Of a stretch of DNA of 64,000 bases, positions 44,152-56,230 are shown in pieces. Each line of letters opens with the position of its first letter. Positions within the stretch are counted from its first letter, which is position 1. Under the pieces are notes generated by a model. That model saw only the letters and a program-made list of their open reading frames with translations, searched no databases and had not been told where the DNA came from. Made by a program: the position numbers and the translations under genes. This DNA comes from Nectonema munidae (lineage: Eukaryota; Nematomorpha; Nectonematoida; Nectonematidae). The DNA is taken from assembly GCA_030549495.1 (NCBI GenBank), contig JAUIRK010000097.1:1622501-1686500 (forward strand), in the 5' to 3' direction.

Positions 44152-46646
44152 TAGATCTAAGACTTAGATTAGAAACAAATATATTGTACAAATTTCAGCT
44201 ATAAAATTTAAGCCTAATAAAAATATGCATAATACTTTACACTTTCAAATAGCTTGAAATTTATAAAACGTTGAATAGTTTGATTCACTAATATTATAAA
44301 TGATCTTAAAAATTTGTAAACTGAAAAAATCAATCAAAAAATGATCCAAATATCTTGATTTTGTTCCAGAAAATTTTTACACAATAACGTGGTAATCTTT
44401 TGAAGAGAAAATAAAAAGGGATAATAACTGCGTATACGGGGTCTCATATACGCATCAATAGTTACGGCAGAATATATGCGCTGAATAATTTTTTGAGATT
44501 GCAATCCTGTTTTTAAAATGGAGTAAATAGATTTTATTTAAGAACCAATCTGCAAAAACAAAACACAACAAATAAAAATTTGACTTCAAAAGTATGCAAA
44601 AACAATTAATTATAAATGCTTTAGTTGATTTAAATGCTTTTTTAAATGTCTTTGACTCACTGGAGGGCATAAAGGAAGGAAATGTGGAATGAGTTTTACG
44701 CTTGGCACATATGGTGGTGGTTGTTGTTGTCTTGAGTCTTTAATTTTAAAAAATGTTTCAATTTTCGTCTCTTCTTGCCAAAATAAATATATAGCAATAC
44801 ATAGATATATTATACTTGTATTTGCATCGAAAAGAAGTGTTACTTTAGGAGAAGTTGGTTAAAGCATGATGCATTGATTACACATAAATTTTAACGATTT
44901 TTTTTAATACAAATATTATGTACACATAAATGCGCAAAAGTAGAAAGAAGACGTCCATATTTGCGAGATGACTGAAAGTAATATGCTTGCCCATCACAAT
45001 TATTGCCGTATCTGTGTTTGGAATGGTATAGGTTGATAAAACAGTTGGTGAAGATGAAATTGTTGCTCAGTATTTGTAAACTTTTCTTCCAGCTTGTGCA
45101 ATACCAGTATTAGAATTTCTAAAAGAGAATCAAATTTATTATTTCCATTGTTATATAAAATAGAAGAATCTTTGCAAGATTTACTAGGGTTAAATTAGTT
45201 ATATTTTGTTGTATTTCAGATTTTATAGATCTTGTCTATTTAAGGAAAACAAAAATGAGTGTTAGTAACTAAAGATAAAGCATCCATTCGGTTATTTGAT
45301 CAATAAGGCAAAATTGTAACACTTGTCTCGAACTATGAGCAAAAAACGTTTGATGTTGGATTCGAATCCAAGCTCTTGAAATTTCTAAGTCAGCCATCTA
45401 TAAAAACTTACTCATGCCCCTCTATTGAAATATGTGCAAGATCAAGTTAATTCTTTTGAATTATGAGGCGTGTAAAAGTAAACATTTTTGGAAACACAAA
45501 ATCATCCAAAATTAATTTAAATACTAAGGGAAAAAAATTAGATATAAAAAGAATAAAATTGCTATTTTGACCTATTCTAAGAAGAATAGAAAAGTTAAGT
45601 CACAATTAAAAAAACTTTTTTAATTAGATTTAAACCCTAATAATTAAAAAAGTAAATTTTGGTCTTGATTTTTCATTGTTATCATAGAATCAGAGTCGCG
45701 AAATTTGGTCTTCATGTTTGATTTCACTTGAAATTTTGTTTTCAAAGTCTATGACCTACATGTTTTCATTCTATTTTAATCCCTCGAAACTTCTCCTTAT
45801 TAAACGTTATGTGTTCAATCTGGCATCTCCAACAACTATGAGTGTTAGTGTATATTGTATGGTATTAGGTTCTATAATAAATCAAAAAAAAATATTTCTT
45901 TTTTTAAAATTGTTAATACACTTTATATTAGAATGTATATGCAATCTGCGCAAATTACAGGTTATAAAATGTTAAATTATTTAATTAAATGTTAAAATTT
46001 TATTTCTTATTGAAATTCATCTAATTTTTCTTCAGTGCTAGAACAAGTAACTCAATCAAAGAAAGCGCAATCTAATACATATGTGTCATAGAAAATAATA
46101 AAAATTTAGGATATCGATGAATACCCAAGCAATTTTAATGGGCTGTTTGCGATTAATCAAGTGAACAAGTTTTTTAAAGATTTTTTTTAAATACCAAAGA
46201 ATTTAAAGAAATTATCTTTGTATCAATTTTTCGAGGTTATTAAAATTTGTACAAATAATAATAAAGAGTATTTTTTGGAATCGATTTCTGTTTTGTTAAA
46301 ACGTGGGTAACTATTTTATTTGTACGTAAAAAAATCTACTGAATAAGCAAGACAATGTAAAGCTTTTAAGACAAATTGATATTATAATAACACTTCGGAG
46401 CGCTATGCCTATATTTTACTTAACCCAAAAAAAGAAATAATGCAGAAACTAAATTTAAATTGGGATTGAAGACAAGTAAAATAGGTAAGCAACTTTTTAT
46501 TTTGAAAAATGTAAAAACTACAATATTTTATATTTATATTTTTTTAGTAGAATAACAAGAAAAATGACGATTTGTGTCGATTCATGGAAATTAAGTTGTT
46601 ATAAACGAAATTTAAATAATTTTCACATTTTTCAATACCAAATGTT
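44152..46646. other. AT-rich sequence, one SINE, no gene
   Basis: Only a reversed SINE-like copy (45270-45425) is recognisable. Open frames here are short and low in complexity. Confidence 0.3.
45270..45425 (-). mobile_element. tRNA-derived SINE, family 1, reversed
   Basis: On the minus strand it has box B-like GGATTCGAATCC, then GCTCATAGTTCGAGACAAG and a TTGATCAAATAACC-like tail, matching the layout of the other family-1 copies with many changes. Confidence 0.45.
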
Positions 46647-46652
46647 TTTATT
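46647..46652 (-). promoter_or_regulatory. polyadenylation signal of gene B
   Basis: AATAAA on the minus strand, 57 bases after the stop codon. Confidence 0.5.
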
Positions 46653-46708
46653 GAATTTAGAGATAGAACGGGAGTTTATATCATAAATTGAAGTGGAGAA
46701 AAAAGGGC

Positions 46709-46908
46709 TTACGACAGCATTTCACTTCCTTGGCTCTTCACTATGAAGAAGGCAGACATGTAGAGTCCGATGGTTGAAGCGATGGTGACGTAAAGGGACC
46801 AGCCATAGCCTGTGTGAATCAAGAATGCGGGATCAATGTGCATGAAGGCATTTTCATCAATTCTCACTTTTGCCATAAACACGATTAGTCCAATTGTTTG
46901 AAAAAACG
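46709..46908 (-). CDS. gene B exon 3
   Basis: The acceptor is TTTTTCAG at 46909-46916. It encodes QTIGLIVFMAKV, HIDPAFLIHTGYGWS and the last helix, and stops at 46709-46711. On the minus strand an AATAAA lies at 46652-46647. Confidence 0.8.
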
Positions 46909-49900
46909 CTGAAAAATTGCAAGAAATATATTTACACATTCTAAAAAAATTTGCAGCTGTCTATATCCCATTCCCTCTTAAAAAGATGGAAAATTTATAT
47001 TTCTACTCCGCTACTTCTCCTCTGATCCTCTTAACATATTGCTTCTAAACAACTGGGAAAAATTCCTAACTATTATAAAAAAAGTTACACAGTTACAACC
47101 AAGAATAAAATACATTTAAAAATGGTCGATAAAATAAATTTAAAAATTTTAACACTAAAAAACTTTGAGAAAAATAATGTTTGAATGTATTCACTTTATT
47201 TTAAGTTGCGTAATTGAATGTAACAGTTTGAAAATGTTATCTTTTTTTTGCAAAAGAAAATCAACCCGTTCTTTCATCAACTCTCTAAATGGCACATAAC
47301 ATTTGAACAACCTTTGAAGAGGGATTAGTAGAAATTGAAGGAAGTGCATCGGAATGTCAAATTAATAGTATTTTTAACATTTAGACAAACTAAGTAGCTG
47401 AGTAATTACTTTTGATTACGGAAGTTTTAATTAAGAGATACATATTCGTGGTAAGAATAAAAAATAGAAGTGGTAAAGCGAGCCAATGAAATAGCCAGAG
47501 GTGGGAGGGAAATGCGAATTTCTGGTCCCCGTAAGAGAAATTCTTGTTCATATCCAGTCTAAAATTATTTGGCCACCCCTCTATCAAATTGCAACTTTCA
47601 AGGCTTTTAAGAAAGATGAAATTATCAATGACTTTAAGTGACACTATATAATAATGTTTCTCAAAGTAAAGACATAAGAAGCCAAGATTCCTGTAATGAA
47701 AATTTGTTGGTTAACATAAACTGTCCTTTGTAATCATTGATCCAATCTTCAAATAATATAATATGGTCGTTATGCGCTAAACGCACTAAAATTTTGGGAT
47801 ATACCAAAAGTTTAATAGATTTAAACTTGCATGCTTACTGTGTTTATCGTATACAAGTCTTTTAGAAAAAGACTTTTTTAGCTTTTTTTTCGCAAAATCT
47901 TTCGAAATAGTTTCATGATCAATGATTTTAGCAATGTCATTTTCCATAGTTACCTCATATAATAATACATAAACAGCCTCAAATAGTGTGCCGGGCCATT
48001 AACATGAGGGTCCAGTTAAGAGCCAAACGCGGTTGCAAAACTCGTATTTGCTCACGCCTGCAACACACGCTTGTTTGATGACTTTATCAGTGAAGGCCCA
48101 CAAACAAGCACACCTCACCTTAAATTAAGAATTCAATGTCATCGTGTTTCTGATGCTTTCATGCAGCATTGAAAAAAAGAAGCGGGAGAAAGGTCAAGTC
48201 TGAGCTTTCTTGATGTACTCCCTCATCATGCGCCAAGGTGAAGTAGTAGCGAGTCTTTCATTTTATCGCGGATGAATTGGATGTATTTAGCGGTACTACA
48301 CAAACCTTGAGCGCTTTATACTCGATAGCTTATTTACTGTGCTTTCCAGTTTGTTTATATCATTTCATTATTTTTTTGTTGTTGTCAAGAGCTTTTGTTT
48401 TCCAATAAAAATGACGTTGTTGCCTTTTTTCCACTATATGTGTTTACATTTTCTCAATCTCCCTTTTTCCAACAATAAAAAAAGTCTCAAAGCAATAAAA
48501 ATATTGTATCCTTGCATTCACATACTTTCTTAGCTTTTTTTTTAAAAAAATAATAAATTAATAAAAATTTAAAATAATAATTTTGCTGTATAATAATTTG
48601 GATAAAGCCATTTATCAGAAAAGTTTCAAAATTTTATATGAATGATAAACCTTAATATACTAACTATTAATTAAATGATTTACTTATACAATTCTTAATT
48701 TAAATATGTTCAAAGTATTCCTCTTATATACATTATTATTATGCTCTGGCAAGACCACGATGGGGCATCAAAAAATAAATAAAAGTTTATAAAACATTAA
48801 AAGCATATTTACAATATTTTAATTACTCTTTATTCCTTCCTTTTTAATCCAATAATAATTTCATCGCTGGCGGTTGGGTCTTAAATTTTTTAACCGGAAA
48901 TACTTTTAAAAAAGCCCAAAATTTCCATTAAATTTCATAATGCAATAATTTAACCTTAATTAGTAGGGTAGCGAATTTAAGAGAAGAAACTTAATCAAAT
49001 TAAAACTAAAAAATGTTATGATTGCAAAGAAATACGTATTGCACACAAAAGACATGAAAAATGTGAAGTTTAATTGCATGGTAGGCAAAGTTCCACCAAT
49101 AAATAGAGTTAGAATATATATATAAAAAATCATAATCCATTAATCTTATTATATATTTTAAAGAAAATTGTATAATGAATATAGAGCAACTGAAACTTTT
49201 AAATATAAGTTAGTTAGAATAATTTAGTATAGTGAAACGAGACATTGCTCATTACTTAAATAAAAGTTAACCAAATAAATCATTTGTTTGCTAAAAATTA
49301 ATATTGTAATGATAAAGTTTTTTACTTGATTATTATAGAGAGAGAGTATGTGTAGAATATAAAAAAAGAATATAAAAATTGAAAATAAAAATGGCATAAC
49401 CTAACAAACTCAATAACGTAACTAATTTATGCTTTACAAAATTTAAACTTAACTGATAAAGCCACTAGCTAATATGAAAAGTGGAATATTTTGTTCAAAT
49501 TTTTTCTTTATATCTAGAAGTTTTTAGAGATTTCCAAACTTCTTTTAAAAAATTCTAGATGATATCTTTAGCTAAATCAATTTTATAGATATTTGCCCTT
49601 TTTCTATATAATCAATATAATAGAATGTAGGAAACGACTTCATTGGCCATGAAGAATTTAAAAGATATTACCTCCTAATAAAATAGCTCCAATTGTGGCA
49701 AAGCCGAGATACTTTCCAATAGTGTTGGAGTAGCTGCACAGATGTAGGACTAAAAGGACACAAGCCAAAACATTCAAAGACAGAGAAAACATCATCAAGA
49801 ATTGCTCAGACACGAACCAAACTAAATTATATGCAAGTAAATGATCATTTCTGCCTTTGAGCGCGGAATAAATTTTGAGCATAATTTCTGAGTTTTCATA

Positions 49901-52593
49901 TATATATATTTTCACATGATATCGCGATCACGTTTTCTAGATAAAACTATTTAAATCAGGTTTCAAAGAATTTAAATCCAATTTTTGGATTAACGGAATT
50001 TCACCTAAGTAAATTCTGAATTATATTATTACTACAGTAAATGGAAAAAAAGATGTTTATAAATCAGAAATTTTGCTAAAAAATTTCATAGTGATCGTAC
50101 TTAGAAGAAATAAAGTATCGATTTTTATGAAACTAAAAGTTTTTTCGTAAAAATAGGAAGTGATCAAAAATATTTGTTAGCATTCGAATTTTCATTTTTT
50201 ATATTTTATTGATTATGTTAGTTATCTATCATATATAAGGTAAATCGATTTAGATGCATTTATATATCGACAAAATACATAGCACCAAAATATTTGACAA
50301 ATATAAACAAAATGATTATACATATTATTTATGAATGTCATATTTTAATACAAAGGTTTTCTTCAAATCAAATATAATTTATTCAAACACTTCTTAATTC
50401 AGTAAAAAAGTTTAAAAAATCTTTCAAATCTCATTGTATTAGGAAATAACAAGACAGATATGTTTTCCGAGTTTAACATATATGTAATAGAAAATTCGCA
50501 ACTGATCGATTTTATTCAATTTTCTCATATATGTGGTAATATTAGTGCATATATTTTAAAAGTAATAATGACCAACAAATAAACAAATCTTAAAATGGAT
50601 GCAAAAATAAGAGAAAAGGAAATCGGCATTTTACGACTCCTAAAGATGAACAAATTAAAAAATTTTATTTCCTTTCCTTGTGTACATATAGATAAATGCG
50701 GAAAAATGTTTTTGATAATAAAAATAAATATGAGATAAAATCTCGCATTCGCTTGGTCATTGTAATGCATTTGGCGTTATACTTCAAATACTCAGAACAA
50801 TTTATGTTGGGTATTTTTGTACAAAAAAGTGTGTCCATCTGAAATTGCACAAAATTGCAATTGCTGTTTTTCGAATCATGTCTAAATTTTCAAAATACTT
50901 AAAAGCTGTAAAAAATTTCTCTTTGACTGAAGCGTTTTGACCCGAACAACATTACACTCAGCATTCCAACCAAACTTCATTACTTACTTTATTTAGATAA
51001 AATGAAGGTTTTGATGCGTTTGAAAATTCAGTGATGGATCAAGGATACCGTTTATATAAAAAATTAAATTATACTTTGATTTTGTGAATAAGCCTTTCCA
51101 AAATTTTAGATATTTTAGCTTAAAAAATTAGTTTTTGTACATGCTGAGCACTCAGTATCCAAATTACAGTGAATTCTAATTTTATATATGAAAGATTTTG
51201 AATGTTATTAAAAATTTGCTATAAAAAAAACTTTAAATTCTGAAAATAAGTTCGCGATATTAAATTCCTTGTGAGAATTTTTCACTTTACAGTATTGCAT
51301 AAAATCACTTGTTTTAAAAAGATCATCCCCATTTAAAAATCAACATTATCCCAGTTCAAAATGTGGTTACAATCTTCGTGATTATAACTTTGTTATAATA
51401 GCTATGAGAGATTTCTTATAATCCCATCGACAAATCATCATCTATGCATTTCGCAGTTCCTTTGAAAATTGTCTGCTGACATTGAGAATTAAATCGATAG
51501 CACTGATATCGTAAAGCATCCTTTACGACGAGTTTCAAAGATTGTAATGAGAAATTGCCAAATACATACATTGATTTTAATGCATTCTTAAGTGCTCTAA
51601 AGTATTTAATTTTTTCACTCAATGTTATCTTTCTTGCTTTCAATTTTGAAAAGAATTAAAAAGTTTGTTCGATTTACCAGCTTATTATATATATATATAG
51701 GTATAAGTCATACTAATCTTATATACTGTGTTTATCTATTATCCAAACAAAATGAACAATTTCTTCCCTCCTCTTTCGTGCTAAATGCCACTTGATAAAA
51801 GGCTTCCCTTTTTCCGAGCAGAACAAAGGGGCCTCTAGCTATGCTACTCACAAGACACAAAGATACACACGGGGAAACGTTGTGAATGTCTTAACACTTC
51901 TTATCTCCATCGCTTTTGCATAACGGCCTTTGTTTGGTACTCTTTTTCCTTGTTACAAGGCTGTTGGAATCATATGTCGTTGCTGTTCTTATTATTTTCA
52001 ATTTCCTGCAACTAAACATAGCACAAGCAAGTAAACTACATGCAATATCCGAGAGAGATACAAGGAGAGACAAAGGATTGTGGATCTTTTTATCGAAAGC
52101 GAAAATCTATCCCAGCGCCAATATGAATTGAATGTGTGCTATTCCAAAGAAAAAGGAGAGCAAGATAGAAAGAGAAATTATTACCTGCATTCATGTGAAT
52201 TTTCTGTTGTATGAGTGTAACTAGGGGAGGGAAGCCTGCGTTTCTTGGTCCAAAAGCAGGGCCACTGAAACCAGGTCCATACGGTCCAACGTTTCCGTAG
52301 GCACTGTTTTCGCCAAAAGGATTTCGATAGATGAATCTCTTCCTTGCAATGATTCCAGGTGGACCGAATTTGGGAGGCGGTGGTCCCGCGTCAAGAGCGG
52401 CAGAAGGCCTGAACTGAGGCTCCAAGTTCAACCACCAGAAGCAAGCGCCGAAAATACAGTAGCCCATTAAGCCGACATGTGTGTCTCCGATTCCCCACGC
52501 CCAATAGCGGCTCAAGATGCCGATCAGGTTGATGAGCGTTGTGACCGTGAAAAGGAGCATCGCGATGTAAAAGTTTTTGTCTCCGCTTGCCAT
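46709..52593 (-). CDS. four-transmembrane protein gene B, complete, 3 exons
   Basis: Three exons joined in phase 1 (52593-52185, 49821-49672, 46908-46709) give 252 residues. Helix 1 is at about residues 8-30. A first loop has W-A-W then GLMGYC, then a Pro/Gly/Phe-rich stretch (residues about 65-125) including PPPPKFGPPG. Helix 2 and part of helix 3 come from exon 2; the rest of helix 3, a loop with HIDP and HTGYGWS, and helix 4 come from exon 3. The layout and the W...GL..C signature recall the claudin/PMP22-type tetraspans, which sit in plasma membranes at cell contacts. That family link is inference; I do not recognise an orthologue. The paralogue gene A supports every exon border except the first. 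The long Pro/Gly loop is unusual for this group. Confidence 0.78.
47835..47995 (+). repeat. dispersed repeat family X
   Basis: It shares GCAAAATCTTTCGAAATAGT, a TTTCATGATC box and CAGCCTCAAATAGTG with the copy next to the viral sequence at 23095-23200. Confidence 0.6.
47990..48125 (+). mobile_element. tRNA-derived SINE-like copy, family 1
   Basis: GTTTGATGACTTTATCAGTG and AAGGCCCACAAACAAGC followed by CACCTCACCTTA match the tail layout of family 1. The head is diverged. Confidence 0.4.
49672..49821 (-). CDS. gene B exon 2
   Basis: The acceptor is AATTTAG and the donor GTAATA. It is 150 bases long, phase 1 to phase 1, as in gene A. It starts WFVSEQ and ends AILLG. An alternative acceptor about 80 bases upstream (ACTCAG) would add residues in frame, but gene A supports the shorter form. 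Confidence 0.75.
49822..52184 (-). other. gene B intron 1
   Basis: AT-rich, no repeat or second gene recognised. A 75-residue frame at 51416-51643 (-) has no supporting motif. Confidence 0.5.
52185..52593 (-). CDS. gene B exon 1
   Basis: The start codon at 52591-52593 opens MASGDKNFYIAMLL; the exon ends at a GTAATA donor (52184). It carries helix 1 and the first loop with its Pro/Gly-rich stretch. It is less AT-rich than its surroundings, as expected of coding sequence. Confidence 0.8.
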
Positions 52594-52801
52594 GTTGCAG
52601 TAGTACGAGGAAATTCTTGACGTGTCTACGTCGTAAGCGCGAGCCAGATTTTCGGAGTTGTGATTAAGTTTGAAATCTTTGAAACTTTATCAATGAAAAA
52701 AGAAACTATGTTCACAACTTTTCTACAACAACATTCACAATTTTAGACATTCATTGTAATGGTATTATATTAAGAAAAATTAATATAGAGAATATTATTC
52801 A

Positions 52802-52892
52802 TCAACCCTTTCAGGAATTTCTCAATGAGTTTTTATATAATTTAAGCTTAATAGGTTTGGGGAACGTGTCCCATTGTGCCTGAAAGGGTTAA
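52802..52892. mobile_element. TTAA-type MITE, 91 bases
   Basis: The ends CAACCCTTTCAGG and CCTGAAAGGGTTAA are reverse complements over 12 of 13 bases. TTAA is intact on the right and reads TCAA on the left. It lies about 210 bases upstream of the gene B start codon. Confidence 0.65.
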
Positions 52893-55700
52893 CCCTTGCA
52901 CAGCCAATCATTTTCTCATAAAATAAAATAAAACTGTCACCTTTATATCATAAATTTTAAACTCATTAAAAATATAAGTACGTGCTTAGCTTTCAAAAAT
53001 TGGATTCTAAAAAAGGGGAACTTTAAGTAAAAACGCTTAATAATGAACTTATTAGAACAAATTTGAGGTTTTGCATAAATCGCATGGATGAAATGTTAAG
53101 AGCTACTGCTTAATTAGTAGCTGAAAAGTGGCAATTGGTACGATTTTCTAATTCCCAAAGGTACAAATGGCATTAATAAAACTTACAAGAACGATTAATC
53201 CTTCTTGTTAGAAAGGAAAGGTGAGTTAGAGATATGGAAGTGTGTTAAAAATGAAACCGACTTCACACTGTTCACCGTCTTTTTATACGATGGTGAATGA
53301 AAACGTAAATATTGTTGTGTGTGTAGGCCTAGTGCTGGTCAACACGCTTTCTACTGCGAGCACTCTACTGGCATTGTTTTGTGAAAAAATGGATTCCTAA
53401 ATGCATACATTAAAATTTTCCTGGCAGAAGAGAGCATCCGTTGCACAATTAGAATACGAGAGTGTCTGTGCTCAAGTGGTAGGGGACTTAATTACGAATG
53501 CTCGAAAGAAAAGCGCATGGAAATAAGTAGAACAAATGGCAACCAGACACACAAAATGATGCAAATGTGAAATACCTTAGCTCATCGTGGCGCATGAAAG
53601 TGGAGGCAGGTGGGCGACTCAGGCAAAGCCTCAAATGCTCACTCTTTTCAGGTGTAAATAAATAGTTTAGTGCTATCTCTGGAGTACAATGGAAAGGGCT
53701 TTTTCGTTAAATGGTTAAGATCTGCTTGGAGCAATGCTGACGATCAGTTAAGTGACTAGCAAACGTGAAAATAGACCTACTGCACTTATTCTAGTTGATG
53801 CGTAGAAAAACGACAACCAAGTTTTGAAACTCATACCGTCTCTCCTAACACGAAATACAGTAAAACGTGGATTAGTGAATTATTCTAACAACAAATACCC
53901 TTTCTAAATCTCACTTTGTTCTTCCAAATAAATGTTATAAGACCTTTGACTGTATATGACACAAATTATTATTTTGGATTCTTGATTTTGAAAGTGTATT
54001 CATGAACAAATTAAATAACATATTGCGTTAGACGCGTCTCATAAATTCGCTAAAGCCATACGGGCAATGCCCGTTGAGCAAGCCCTTTATTTTCGTTAGG
54101 TATTTGTGAAAAAAGTGATGAATTAATATTGCACACTTTAAAAATGTGACAAACATAAAATAAAAATGAACTGCTTTAGTTGTATAAAAATTTATTGAAA
54201 AAAATGGCAGAAGATTAGTTTTCTAAAACCCTGGACCGAAAAGGTAAGCACTTTTTCATAATCATTTACATTTAATGCATTATAATCGGATTTACCTCTT
54301 ATAATTTTCTAACAATTAAATAATAATTGATCAATTATGATGGGCACATGTGGTTTAAAATGTCCATGTCTGTTTGATGGTGCATCCGCTAAAAACAATA
54401 AGGTAAAAATTTCTTTTTTATATATTTATGCCATTTAACAGTTTTTCTGAATCTACAAGTAATAAGATGCAGCCAGACATCGATAATCTAAACAATTTCA
54501 TTCCTTGAATTGTTTTCCAGTATTCATGTTTTTACGTTTACGAGTTTGTATATAATATGATCCAATTCATATAATGTAAAGTACTCGAAAACGATCGTAA
54601 TTTCGACATTTTGGTTACTTGGGTCGATATTGTGGAAGCGTTTAATTTAAAATTTGTTAATTTTAACATAATTAATTTTTTTTATATGTTAAAAACACAC
54701 TTAGAATCTATTTTTCATTTTAATAATCAATAATTTCTATATATTTTTTGTTAAAATTCCATCCCGGTAATTTCAATATCGTTTTCGGTCTTTGAAGTTC
54801 GGAATGTATATAATTTTATAGGATTCTTGTTTTCTGCTATATTATGTATTATTATATAAAAGTGACTAATCAAACGAGACAAAAGTGAGATAAAATACGG
54901 GATTTCAAAGCATTGACATGTCAAGAGAATGCCAAAAAAAAATGGAATTTAAAAGGATTAACATGAAATAGAGTGACAAAAATCAATATTTATTATAACA
55001 AATTTTATGTATTTGTGTCATTTGATTACTATTCAATTGTCGTATATAAAGAGATATTTTTTTAAAATAAACTTTATATAACGTACGTTATATGTTGAGT
55101 AAATTCATGTTTCAATTATCTGTATAAATAGATTTATTTATGTTTCAAATATCGGTTTATATTGATTTATTTGTTTGTGTGTGTTTAACTCACTGTTTAT
55201 ATATATATATATATATATTTTGCTAATATGTTTTCTACCTAATTGTGTTTATAAAATTTCCATTATTGTTTATTATTCTCAAATTTTTGGTGGTTTATCT
55301 CTTCAAGCGGGCTTGATGTGCCTTTTGAGAAAACCTTCGAATTTTCTTTTCTTCTTTTTTTTTAAGTTTGTTGAATAAATTTCTCTCTCTCTCTCTTATA
55401 AATTTATTAAAAAAATTTTTTTGTAAAATTTATTTCTAAAAAATTATTATTTTTTTGATAAATTTTTTATGATAAAATTTTTTCAATTATTTGCCAAAAA
55501 ATTTTTTTATAACATTTTATATTCCTTTAAATATCTAAATTTATTTTTTATTTAAAAATAGTGTATGCTTTGGCTTCATAAAAATTTTTTTATTGAAAAA
55601 AAACTAAAAAATTAATTAATGATTTAAAAAAAATTAAAAAAGAGTTTTCTTTTGGGTGTATCATTGGGGCGTAGGGAGAAAATTTTGGAACTATGGGCGA
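52893..55700. other. upstream of gene B; no gene recognised
   Basis: AT-rich sequence with some CpG words near 53280-53560. A (TA)n run lies at 55198-55219 and a (CT)n run at 55380-55397. A short frame with a possible donor at 54340-54403 has no support. Confidence 0.3.
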
Positions 55701-56230
55701 GATCACTGTTTACATCACTTTGTTAAGAAAAAAAGTCAAAAAATCTTACAAGTATGAGCGAGTGGTCAGCGCCTCTAAACAGAAAATGACTTATAGCGGG
55801 TAGAAGGTGAGGTGCTAGGAACGGATATAACGGTATAAATGAGCGCAGATACAACGGCAAACGACTATATATACACACGTACCTAGAAACACACGCGAAT
55901 AATACTTCAAAGAGATTATAGCAGATAGGCAGATGATGATGTGATAAGGTGGTGCACACTCTTCTCGTGCGTTTCCTATTGCGCGTGTGCGCGCGTATTC
56001 CCAGATAAGGCTTGCTAAGAGCAAACGCAACCGGTAGTCGGTCGGGAATGAATGTCGCCGCCAACACTGATTAGTGGTGGTGCCCAATCGCTCGCCTTCA
56101 CCGAGCCTCCTGATTCCAAGGAGATGTGCTACGCGCGCTATACCCACTCTCCATCTAGAGATAAAGGCTGCACTGAAAACAGTAAACATGCGGCCGCTTT
56201 TCGCTTACTCCCTCGCTCTATTATGTAAGC
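55700..56230 (+). promoter_or_regulatory. CpG-rich block, possible promoter and 5' UTR
   Basis: It stands out from AT-rich flanks by many CpG words (GCGCGTGTGCGCGCG near 55981-55996) and near 50 percent GC. It ends at a possible first exon (56188-56224). Frames on the minus strand through it (55723-56067, 55815-56189) lack motifs and look like by-products of base composition. Confidence 0.35.
56188..56224 (+). CDS. possible signal-peptide first exon
   Basis: AAACATG opens MRPLFAYSLALL, a short signal-peptide-like stretch, followed in phase 1 by a GTAAGC donor at 56225. The CpG-rich block upstream would be the promoter and leader. No downstream exon could be assigned in the window, so this is tentative. 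Confidence 0.28.

Larger units (their letters stand above)
46909..49671 (-). other. gene B intron 2
   Basis: It holds a copy of repeat family X (47835-47995) and a SINE (47990-48125). Otherwise AT-rich. A hydrophobic open frame at 47390-47644 (-) has no counterpart in gene A and was not called. Confidence 0.55.

Noticed and set aside
47390..47644. 84-residue hydrophobic frame in gene B intron 2
   Set aside because: It has no counterpart in gene A; a nearby acceptor leads to a different frame that soon stops. No family motif.
51416..51643. 75-residue frame in gene B intron 1
   Set aside because: No motif, no convincing splice sites, no paralogous support.
54340..54403. Possible short exon (MGTCGLKCPC) with a donor
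   Set aside because: Too short, no partner exon or promoter signal seen.
55723..56189. Two overlapping minus-strand frames in the CpG-rich block
   Set aside because: Long because stop codons are rare in GC-rich DNA; no motif, and they conflict with each other.
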